Below are positions 1-10,401 of a stretch of 64,000 bases of DNA, piece by piece. The stretch covers positions 16,021,011 to 16,085,010 of the forward strand of contig NC_135125.1 in the NCBI RefSeq assembly GCF_050908995.1, written 5' to 3'. The translations under genes were made by a program, and so were the position numbers. Every line of letters begins with the position of its first letter. The stretch's first letter is position 1. The DNA comes from Andrena cerasifolii (taxonomy: Eukaryota; Arthropoda; Insecta; Hymenoptera; Andrenidae). Under the pieces are notes generated by a model, which saw nothing but the letters and a program-made list of their open reading frames with translations, was not told the DNA's origin and searched no databases.

Positions 1-732
1 GATGTTAGGTCTATCCTGTACCGCGTCTGTGGTTGTAGTCCACGCTTACCGCTCTCCAGGGACGTGCAAGTACATTGGTAAGGGTCAACGGCCACACACG
101 ACCCTCAACCTATTCGCTCGCTCGTATCCCTGAGGCGTGTATGCCGCGACCTCGCGCACGATCGTTTCTCCATACACGCGGATTTCTTTGTGCTATCCAC
201 CTATTCGTCACCCATTCTATACCTGGCGGCCAATCGGTCCATCATTTTATTCCCCGTGTCCCACAGATCACGCGCCTTTCGACGCGTCGCGAGATGCGCT
301 TGGCGGGGAAAACGGGAAGGATGAATGAAAATTGAACTGCAGTCGAGTGCTCTTGGCCAGCGTATCGCGGTGGCTGTTGTGGTATCGATAATATTTAAGA
401 TAGTGCATACGTACATAAATTAGAATTACACCATCGCATACGCTGGGCCCCACAGGCCCATATCTCCGAATCTAGAAATGCCTGGATATTTTAAGAATCA
501 AATTTTTAGACTGCGCGTGATCTTGCACTGAATCCTTATCAACAAAAATATTTTACAACAAAATGAAATATTGGTTAATGCCTGTTTAACACTACGAGTC
601 ATCGTTATCTAAATCTTTTACAATATTACGAGGACTATTCACTTGGGCCTATCAGGCCCCACGCGTGCATTGTAGAGTCAATAGCCTAGATACTTGATAA
701 TCTATAAGATACTAATTGATCTCTGTCGCACT
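1..732. other. No supported gene
   Basis: Short frames on both strands overlap each other and show no domain, signal peptide or splice-compatible continuation. I see no tRNA-like fold, promoter or array here. Confidence 0.6.
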
Positions 733-1390
733 CAGTGGCGCAGTCAGGAAAAAATCTTGAGGAGGGCCGAGTTGAAGGGATAAAAAATTTTTTAATGCAT
801 ATTCAATACAATTCTTTAGGTGATTTTTTATCGTATGAAAGTGATTCTGCCAATTAAACTGACGGAAAATAATTTAAATCGGACTACTTTGAACGAAACG
901 GGCTTTCAATTCTGCAAATCAATTTTATGTGTAACACCGTTAATAATTACAGTTGAAATTATGTCAGGTTTGGTATCTTTCCATTTCTCCTTCCTACACT
1001 CCCGGACCTCTCTATCTTTCATTATTGCTACGCTCAGCGAGGCTCTGACGCTCCACACAGCTCTCGTGCTGTATTCCTTCAAGACTTCTCGATAGAAAGA
1101 GAGAACTCTGTGGCAACAGCGCGGCAGAGACAGAGAGAACAGAATATGTGGCAGCTATGCGTTAAAAGTTCGTCTACACAGAGTGCCTGGAGATGTCACC
1201 TATGTACAAGTTCTTTTTATCGACCGCAGTAGTTTCATCTGTCTGTTTACAAGGGACGTTTCGATCGATTCGGACCATAACAAAAATGAGACGGCAGCCT
1301 TAATCTATGAAATCCAGTTCTCTTTTCTTTTCACAAAATCCCTTCTTTGAGGGGTGCCAGGGCCCCTTGCCCCCCTTTGTGTGCGCCACA
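733..1390. mobile_element. TIR-bounded non-autonomous element, hAT-like
   Basis: The left end reads CAGTGGCGCAGTCAGG (733-748). The right end carries TGCGCCAC (1382-1389), the exact reverse complement of GTGGCGCA at 735-742. Both ends then run into G-rich (left) or C-rich (right) sequence, as in insect elements starting CAGTGGCG. No transposase frame is present, so it would be non-autonomous. A clean 8-bp target duplication is not visible; the flanks are only loosely alike. A related, shorter copy begins at 4,088. The class is inferred from terminal motif style only. Confidence 0.45.
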
Positions 1391-4087
1391 GGTCTCACTA
1401 ATTTAAGATATTGCATCAGTACATGACCGCTCAAGTAAAATTGTCAAACCATCTACGAAATTATGCGAATTCACTTTCCTAGAGAAATAAAAACATCGCG
1501 AACAGCGCGTCTTACCTATAACAACTTCTAAATAGAATTCTTCGACCGCCTGATTAATCCCTATCATTGGCACGTACAGCTAAAGCATCTGAAACCATAA
1601 ATATCCATCACGATTCCCGATGCCTCGCTCCACGAACAGGTTCCCCCGTGAAGTGTAATTAACGCCGACAAGGATCTCCATCGATAATCGCGACAGCAAG
1701 TTCCTAAATCGTTGTTTACAGGCGCCGAGAGAGGAGGCGGGAGTAGTGGCAAAGAAGGACGCAAAAGATTGCTCACCGTCGCCAAAGAGATATTCCAATT
1801 CGATCTTGCCGAGAACCTTGACCGAGAATAACGGTACAGAACGATCATTATTACGAGATCGTAGATAGCCCGGGTGTTTTTAATCGGCTTGCCTATCTCG
1901 CCGAAGAGTCCGATGATCAACGAAACGGTCTCACCTCGCTTGAACTGCGAAATCGGGTCGATATATGATGTAACTCTTCATTAAATAATTAGAGCCACAG
2001 TAGGAAAAGTATGCTATTTGTGTTTGTGCAAAAATAAAATCACCCATGCGACAGATAATGGTCCCTACAGCGCTGCAAAGTGTATATTTGCAATCTGCAA
2101 ACATCGATATTTCATTAACAAATAATAAGAATTTAGTCTGACTAGGCTTACATTAAGAAATTAATTTTTTTTTTTATATAAAATCGTCAATTTATGCAGG
2201 TTCCACTCGCGAATCAATCACTTCCCTTTCCTTTCTGTTTGAATCTCGCAACGGGGATCCTAGCAAACACTTTGACCCCAAGTAGCCTTGCCATCCATGT
2301 CATTTATGGGACTATTTAAAATCTCTAAAATACCCAGGCGCACACGTTCTCCGGGAGCTGTCCATAAAATACCGAAGGGCTATCCGGTTAACGAATAACT
2401 GAATGAATAATGCGGCTTGGGTTTGCGGGCCAAACTCCTAAGTGGCCGTGAATTTCCGGGGGAAAATTCATGATGTAACTCTCCGGCGTTCCTCAATGCG
2501 AGCGAAGAAAATCTCGCGGCGGACCATTACTTCCGCGAAGTACCGCGCCTTCACGGCCACTTGGAGGCGTCAGTCTTCGTCTTCCCCGAAGCGATCTCGA
2601 GACGCGAAAAATCTGCCGGCCGTTGAACCCGTCGGCGTTTCTCGAAACCACCTTTTTTTTCTCCCCCTCCCTCTCGTCTACGAAAACGCAAAGAGGGAAA
2701 AAAGGCAACCGGCTACCGGTCTAGAACGGTCCGCCAGACACGAATGTGCCCGCGCCACGTGAACTCCGCTGGCTAGGCCAGCTAATTGCTGAGCAAACCG
2801 AAGCTTCCGATGAATTCAGCGACGTGGACACGTTCGTTAGCATCGCGCAGGCTTCCTCTCTCGACATTTCGCCGCTAAAGGGCCTCGCTTCCAGCCTATC
2901 TCGCCGTCTGCAATCTCCTTTCCCTCTGTGCGCGACGTCCGAGCCAGTGAGTAGCCTTTCGGGTCGCTTCTGCGCGAAAGAAGATTCATAGTGTCGGGGC
3001 CTAAGTTTTACAGGGGTTTAAAGCTCGCGGTGGCTGCCATTAGCGAATTCGAGACGTTTATAGACGCGGTCCTTGAGGGGATAATTGATCAGACACGTTC
3101 TCTTTTATGGCGATGTCGTAAAGGGGAGTTTAGTGCCCGGAGGATTTACTGGCCTGTGTATTCTTTTAGGATTCTAAAGGGTGCTAGAAGGGAGACGCGG
3201 AGGGGATTTAACAAGTGTTTTATACTTGCCAAAGTGCAGCCTTCGCTCTCTGAACCCTTTTTCTGTATCAAATAACTTGCAGAAGTCGAGAAAGCTCGTG
3301 ATATGATATGGGGGGAATATATAAGGCAACGAAGGAATTCTAGATCCCTTTAGTCCTTTGTCAGTGGAACCAACTGTGGGAATCTTTCTCTACGGGAAAC
3401 GCGTGGCTTCTGGGCTGCCGCGTACAAAAATATTGCCCTGTTTCCTACGCGCACTAGCCAAGTTCGTTCGTTAACCTGAGCGATAGTGCTCCCTTCGGAG
3501 CGAGATCTGCCGCGTTTATGGTTAGCAAGTTAGCATCCAGCGAACACCGTATCTAGAATCACCGTGGAAACTCTCCTTGTCCCTACCTCTAGTCCTCGGA
3601 GTTTTCTGCTCGGCTGCCTTCGTGGGCGGAATTTTCACAGACGGCCTTCGATGTTGCGTGAGAATCCTCGCAATTTAGAAGACCCGAGAGCAGTATTAAT
3701 TGAGACATCTTTCTCTGTCAATGTAGGCGTTTACATTGTTTCGTCGCGGCTGAGAAAGCAACGCGTGGATCAGGCTTCCCTCGTCTTTTGGAAGACGTTG
3801 CTTTTGGCGAGGGGTCCTCCGCCAGCGCAATCAAATCTGAACCGATGGGATCGTCGATTTATTGCAGCCAGCGTTTGTCTGGAACCTGCACACGCGTCCA
3901 CGCTACGCGCAACGATGCGTCGAATACGCGACGAGCGGATGTCACGAAACGAAGAGGAAACCCGAAGATAGACTGAGCACGTGTCGTATGTCTGCAATCG
4001 CAATGATCTCGTATTTTCGCGCGTACGATTTCCCACATCTATTCACGCTGGCATCGCCCATCGACGAACGACCGTAAAACAATCCAC
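1391..4087. other. No supported gene
   Basis: About 2.7 kb with only short mutually overlapping frames, for example 2,442-2,762 and 3,564-3,971, whose translations are Arg/Ser-rich and resemble nothing I recognise. A T-run lies at about 2,163-2,174. Confidence 0.5.
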
Positions 4088-4225
4088 CAGTGGTCCATTC
4101 TGGATTTAATCTTGGGTCAGCCGAGTCGAAGGGATTCAAATATTTTTAATGCAAATTCAAGAAAATGCATTAGGTGATCATGGAAACTTATTTAAAGAAA
4201 AATCCAGTTTTCTTTTCTCTGTATT
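4088..4225. mobile_element. Shortened second copy of the 733-1,390 element
   Basis: It starts CAGTGG like the copy at 733. It then follows that copy with scattered mismatches through a GCCGAGT-GAAGGGAT block, an AATGCA-ATTCAA block and TTAGGTGAT (compare 765-830). It ends with AATCCAGTT-TCTTTTCT (compare 1,311-1,330). The interior between these blocks is missing relative to the first copy, so this is an internally deleted relative rather than a tandem duplicate. Confidence 0.45.
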
Positions 4226-5274
4226 AATCCAATCACGACCAATCAGCACGTTCTGTTCTTCATTTCTTCGAAGAGAATCTTGCGCAAATATGGAGGTAAT
4301 ATTCGTCACCGCAAACGTGTCTGAGAATTTTAAAAGGGAACATTCTGAATATAAAAATTCTAATTTTAATGAAAGCTCGTGCGAATGTAGAGCACATTGG
4401 AGCGTGCAAGTAGCAATCTTTGTTTTTGTGGAAATTCACAGTGGAGGGTTGCAAGCAGCCCTTAAAGTGGTCGCGTCTTTTCGTTTCTGTAATTTTGCGA
4501 ATGCCGAGAAAGATTTTAAGAATGTCTCGCGAGCGATCGTTTCAGGCAAAGTTCACTGGTATCCCGATACGCAATAGAACGTGTAAATGAATATTGCGAA
4601 CCGGTTTGGTCGAACGATGTCAAGAACGCGTACAATTACATCTTGTAAATTAATACTAAAACATTGGCTGGGCGATCGAAGAAAGAGCCGAATGGATCGA
4701 TTATTTCGATAACGGTGATACGACGGCTATAATCGTCAAGCTCGCGGCCCTGTTTATCAGAGCGCGATCTCGCGAGCGATTCCCCTGTCGCTGAAGGGCA
4801 GGGAGATTTTGTAAAATCGGAGAGTCGAGAGATAAAAGGGTGCTCCGAAGGTGTCCGCGGTCGATATTACGGTGCAAAGACTCGTTCCACGCGAGGTGCA
4901 TCGACCAGGGGGCCGGTTCTATTCCCAGCACGATGACGGCGTTCTCACGACAGAAACTGCAAATAGAAGCTAGTGATTACGAGTCCATCATCGGCATCAG
5001 CGCGCCGGAGATGGAGTCCTTGCCAGGAATTCCCGCGCCGCGGCATTTCTTCTCGGTCAAAGGATAAAAGAAAGCAGAAAACCACCCACCAGCGCCGGGA
5101 ACGCGCGTCTATGCGCTGATACTGCGGCGAACACCTACTAAAGCGTTTTTTCATTACATTTCTCTGGCAATAATACTCATATAAGAATGACGATTGAATT
5201 CAATTAAATATTCCGTCAGGTGTGCTGAATTTTATTATCTTCTGTTCCTTGAACTCGAGTTTCAGTTTTTATAG
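4226..5274. other. No supported gene
   Basis: Only short frames such as 4,149-4,577 (which overlaps the repeat) and 4,840-5,067. None has a recognisable motif. Confidence 0.5.
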
Positions 5275-6149
5275 GTAAGGTGAATGTCCCAATTTCTGCT
5301 CATGTCCCCATTTCTGATCATTTCGTATTTTTCTTGTTATTATATGCGTTACGTTTGTACTATAGTTGCGACAAAATAATTCTAAATTATTTAAACATTT
5401 ACGCGAGTGTTGCACGAGCTTGGGGCTAATCAAAGTGCAGCATAAGCAGTGAAAAACTTTTAAAATGAGAGATACATGATTTTTCGACCGTACTTTAGCT
5501 GGTTGTGGTAAGGAACAGGGTCACTATTGGTATTCGATAATTGGGCAGAAAATAGTTTTTGCAGTAGAAGTTCTTATTTAATAATAAAAACAGATACCGT
5601 ATTATGCTCTGGATGTAGATTTTGTATTATTTTTAATTATTTTAAGTAGAAAATAGGTGATTCGGTTTAGGGTCAAGTGAATCACCGTCTTGTCCGAATT
5701 TCTACTCACCAAAATTTTAGCAACATAGCATCACAATTCAATATATGCTGTAACCTCTATTTCTGTTCGAAGGCATATAATTTTTTGTTTATCATTATTT
5801 TATGCTCTACTGTTGTGTTATGAAACATCTCCATAAAAGATGTAACTTATTTTAACCTGAAAAGGCAATACATTATGTGAGCAGAAATTGGTACAAATGG
5901 TGAGTAGAAATACGTACATCGCTATTTTTCGTGAGCAGAAATACGGACATTTAAATCATTATATTTAATTCCAAGTTACTAGTAGTTAAACATCTTGAAA
6001 TATCTTTCTTAAATAGTTTTCGACTGGTTGATTTATTATTAAAGAATTAATCAATTACTCTGCAAATTTTCATCACAAACAATTTTTTTCACACCTTCTT
6101 TATGACGAGTTACCTCTCAAATGAACAGGAATTGGGACATTCGCGTTAC
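5275..6149. mobile_element. 875-bp non-autonomous DNA transposon with ~29-bp TIRs
   Basis: The left end (5,275-5,303) and the reverse complement of the right end (6,121-6,149) share GTAA-G-GAATGTCCCAATT-CTG-TCAT with about four mismatches. The interior is AT-rich with no long reading frame. It repeats the terminal theme several times, for example TTTCTGCTCAT, GAATTTCTACTCACC, GTGAGCAGAAATTGG and GTGAGCAGAAATACGGACA, in both orientations. Subterminal repeats of this kind are usual transposase binding sites. The superfamily is not determined. Confidence 0.6.
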
Positions 6150-7267
6150 GGCTCCACCTGCAGCATTATAAGAATCCAATGAAATTCAGTATCGCTTCAA
6201 GCTCGCAGAATACACGGAGATCCTCGTAAGCGAAAGAAGGTACGTGTCTCCTAGTAAAGAGAGTTACACGCGGGGATTCTGAATGTTGACAATGGCGAAT
6301 ACGAAGCCGGCAAAAGGAAGGCAAAAGCGGAGAGCCAGCGACAAGGGCTGAAGCATCTTCTTCGACGTCTCTGGAGAAGGAATGTCGGCGAAGATCGAGA
6401 GAGAGGCAGAAAAAGAAACCAGCGAAAAATGCAGAACAGAAGCGCGGAGGGAAAGGAAGAAAGGCGTGGAAAGATGAAGAAGGACCGGTCGCGTAGTTAG
6501 CACACGGCAGACATTAACTTCCCATTAACCGTCGGCCATTAAAGGAGCCGGGAGTAGGTGCGCTGGCGCCAGGAATAATCGGCACCGGGTGTTAGGCGCC
6601 CTGTGCAATCCGCATGCGACTATCCAAGGCTATTTATAAACCTGCCCCGATGCTGCGGGCAAACTCGCCGCGAATAAACCCGCGATAAAATCCCCTTTCC
6701 GCGGCGCTCGCCGATAAAGGGTTGCGCGTTCCTTCGCTGGTACATGCATAGAGCTTGTCCTTGACTATCGCCGACCGCGAAAGGTGGCTCGAAAAGGATT
6801 CGACACTCCTGAGAGCTGATTTAGAAACTGGTCCTTTCATAGAAATCAAGCCCGATAACTGATTTCTACTGGGTAGAATATTAATACATAATCGAGGGGT
6901 GGGTTTTGGATGAATCGCATGGCTGCGCAATCTCTTATCAATTATACGCGTTGCTATTGCGCTACACGACGGCTGCGCTAGTCCCTGTTAGCCTCCACTG
7001 ACCTTCCCAAGACACTTCCTTAGGTACCTAATCGCGGCTCGTTAGCTGGCGTCCTCGTAGGAGGATAGAGGCAAGTGCATCCGACGCTCGAGGCCGCCGA
7101 GGACAGTAATTTCGCTTGGGAATCGATAAATCAAGGGGAAGAGGGGGGCGCGCGATGCACGTTGGCCATCAACCCGCAGAAAACCGTGATATCCCTCCTC
7201 GGCTCGTTGGTGGCCAACATTCACACGCGATACCAGAACTCACGTACCGCGGATAACGATCTAAGAT

Positions 7268-7277
7268 CTATAAATAG
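7268..7277 (+). promoter_or_regulatory. CTATAAATAG motif, copy 1 (TATA box or MEF2 site)
   Basis: A perfect CTATAAATAG preceded by GATCTAAGAT and followed by GC-rich sequence. The string fits both a TATA box and the MEF2 consensus YTAWWWWTAR. No coding exon follows. Confidence 0.35.
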
Positions 7278-7482
7278 TGCGGCGACCGGTGAGGCGCGCT
7301 CTCGGGCTCTCTTTGTACGCCAGAAGAAGAGGCCGAAGGAACTCGCGCGGTAATTACGTGGAAAAAGAAACGAAGATAGCGGTTACGGCTTGGTGGCCTC
7401 AGCCTCGCGGTACCAATCCCTGAAGAAATGTAACGAGGTACCAGTCCACTAACACACCTCCGTCCTAGCTAATATTTAGGAT

Positions 7483-7492
7483 CTATAAATAG
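7483..7492 (+). promoter_or_regulatory. CTATAAATAG motif, copy 2
   Basis: Identical ten-mer on the same strand, preceded by GGAT and followed by CCCCGGGTACCCC. A GAAGAAGAAGAGGAACG purine run follows within 30 bases. Confidence 0.35.
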
Positions 7493-8153
7493 CCCCGGGT
7501 ACCCCGAAGAAGAAGAGGAACGCCGACTTGTCCTTGCCGGACTGGTATCCGAGAGCACGTCCCACGTGAAATCCTATTTGCTCCGTTTGTGGAAGGTGAA
7601 TTATGCAATTATGCCCGGCGAACCACCTTTTCTCGTGTTATTGCGGGGAAACCAGGGCCGCCGAGGGGTGCTTGGGAGGGGGGAGTAAGTTTTCTGCTAA
7701 TTGAAATACCTTCGCTGTCTCGAGCACCGAGCGGGAAGGGTGAGCCGAAGCCTCCAGGTCTATAAGCCAAGCTCTACACTCTCCTTCGACCAGATGCGTC
7801 ACAACTCGCAGGGGATTCAAGAGAGCTTGTCTACGACTACGAAAGAGCGATTACAATGAAACCATCGCTACTCCTGTCGCGAGGAATGCCGTGGAACGGA
7901 CCCTCGAGGCTCGCAGGAATCCAGGGGAGGCCAAGCCAAGGGTTCGTCGACCAGCGGAGTAAGCAAATCCGTCGTCCCCGAGGTATCTACTAGGCTAACA
8001 ATCTCGAAAATCTGTAGCATGGAATCTCATCGGGAGATATCATCGCGTTCCAGAGTAAACGAGGCGTGCATCGTGGCTTGAGTTACAATCGCGCGAGCCA
8101 GCACGCGAGTGGACGAGCGCAAGCACACTTGGGCCCCAGGTAATGCCCAACAT

Positions 8154-8163
8154 CTATAAATAG
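8154..8163 (+). promoter_or_regulatory. CTATAAATAG motif, copy 3
   Basis: Third identical ten-mer in the same orientation, preceded by CAT and followed by ACCTGTCGAGG. Another A/T box, GGATATAAAAAGAG, lies about 80 bases downstream. Confidence 0.35.
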
Positions 8164-10401
8164 ACCTGTCGAGGGTGCAGGAGGCATCCCGAAGGGGAGG
8201 TGCACGCGAGGAGGTGTCTTTCCCTCCCGGCAGCGTGGATATAAAAAGAGAAGGATCGACTGGTTCAGCTCGGATGCCTTCCTCGGGCATAGGCGCCAGA
8301 ACATTGCGAGGTGTCGGTTTTTTGGTGGCCAGCTAGAGCCGCGGCGTGCTCGACGGAGCTGGCGCTGGCCCCACGGACAACTTAATTCTATATAATTACG
8401 GGATAAACGGGCGCTGACTTTGTTCGGGAGCGTTAACGCGATCCCAGGAATTCCAGTGATGCGAAGAGACGCTAGGGACTCTAGTAATATCACCTATGAA
8501 TCGCGCGTTATCCAATGCCAACGGAATAATAATGGTAGCATGAGAATCATTCATCGTACCGTGTGTCACAAGACTGTCTCTTAAAAGACGAGATCTTTGC
8601 CAAGCTCTGTCTAACGTCTTCTTCCAAAGTTAGGTGCTCGCGCAGAAGACTATCCATCGGTCCAAGTCAACGTTACACATTTTACGTCCAGGGTGCAGTT
8701 TTAAGCTCCACTTGATGTTAGTCGCGAAAGTGTTCGTGCAGCAAAATATTCATCGCGATAAGTACAATCGTGCTACGCCACTGGATCAGAGCCCCCTTTG
8801 CAGTGGATACAGGTAGGCTAGCTTCTGTTCTCTCGTCCTCCAAAAAGGAAGTAGCGTAACGAGATGGCGTTCCGAACATCCTACGGAGATGCACCGCGGT
8901 GGATCTTTGATGCGCTGCTGTATCGCGGGATTGGTAACCGCGCTCGATTTTTACGCAGCGGAACGGGGGAACATGGGGCGAACGCGGAGGGAAAGAGTCA
9001 ACGGAGATCTGGTTTACCTTGCGAAGGTTTTCTTGCGTCCTGGAGACGCTACCCCCGACAGCCATCCTGCCGACTATCGCGCAGGAGAGCCGGTGCTCGG
9101 TGGCAGCTTTTTGCCCAGAACAACAAGATCCATGAAGCACCGCGCTAAACATAGCGAAGCGTACGAGACTCGTCCGCGAATCCGGTGGAAGAAAGGGTTT
9201 CGAAATTGAAGGAACTCTATGCAACTCGCTGGAAGTACAACCAACTATCTTAAGGGGTTAATACAAAACTAGCTCGCTTGTTGTATAGAGAAATGTGCAA
9301 TGTTCCTATAAATATAAAGGTCAACATAGTCCAATAAATAGTTAAGGAGTAAAAGTAAACGGAGAAGCCATTTCTTTCCTTTCAACCTCGAACCTCCTAT
9401 CCCATCCAGCCAGAATGAATACCCAATGCGATCTTCCCCAAAGCATTTCACTAGAAACCAAGTAGACTCAACGTGTACCCTTTCATTCCCCCCTCGTTCC
9501 GTGAGTAATGGTCAGATTAGAGCCCGGCTATCACGTGCTTGGACCCCGAAACAAGGATCGGATGGTCTCGTAAAGCCCGACTGGAACACAGGCCCCGTCG
9601 AGTCTATAAAGGAAGAAGATACGGCAGCAGTAAAGCGTCCCTCCCCGCGCAGCCCGCGGGAATGGCCATTTTGGTTACGTTAACGGCCCTGGGCAGAGAA
9701 AGGTGACGATAGTTACGCACGTCCGATGCACTTTCGGTGGATGCACCTCGGGTGTTCGTCACGCGCCTTCGTCCTTCGGCTTTTCGTCCCGCTCGCGATC
9801 TTCCACGGTGGCTGCCGATCTATTTATATCGAGGATGGCTGTATCGGGCGTAAAAACGTTCGGGTAGGTTGTAGAAGAGCGGCGGAGGAAACCTTGCGCT
9901 TCTCGCGCCGATGGAGCATCACGGGGCGACCATTAGCGGTTCGTGGAAACGCGGATGGACGGAAGAGGAGGGAATTGCTGAGTAGATTGGCGACAATAGA
10001 ATCCCTACGATCGCTGATGGTTGAGTCGTCTCGAACCGTGGCCAAGTGTCCGATCGGTTTGCATGTTAACCTTGTTCGGGTAATTAGCAGCTGCTACGAG
10101 GTGAATCACGTTGGTTGCGGATGGGGGTGAGATCCTGATTTACCGGAATCTGACTTCAGTTTCAATCAACTCGATCTGCTTAGATTCTTTTATTAATAAG
10201 CAACACTGCAATCTTTGTCACGGGCTACTCTTAAATCTGCAATCTATTATTCTAGCGTTAAGTTTACGCTTTGCGTTTTTATTAAGAAATAGAGTGGTAG
10301 TAATACGGACACTGGCAGTAATTGGAACATCTACCCTATTTGGTTTTATATACTATGATTTAGTTCAAGACTCAAAGCCACCAGAAACGATGAAATGCTG
10401 A

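Larger units (their letters stand above)
6150..10229. other. Non-coding block holding TATA/MEF2-like motifs
   Basis: About 4 kb of GC-richer sequence without a supportable gene. Frames such as 8,083-8,493 (-), 8,718-9,224 (-) and 9,726-10,130 (+) overlap others and have no domain. What stands out is a set of A/T boxes: CTATTTATAA at 6,630, CTATAAATAG at 7,268, 7,483 and 8,154, and TATAAAAAGAG near 8,240. These are followed by GAAGAAGA-type purine runs near 7,322 and 7,506. Confidence 0.5.

Noticed and set aside
8083..8493. 136-residue minus frame over the third CTATAAATAG box
   Set aside because: Overlaps another minus frame, no domain, no splice signals.
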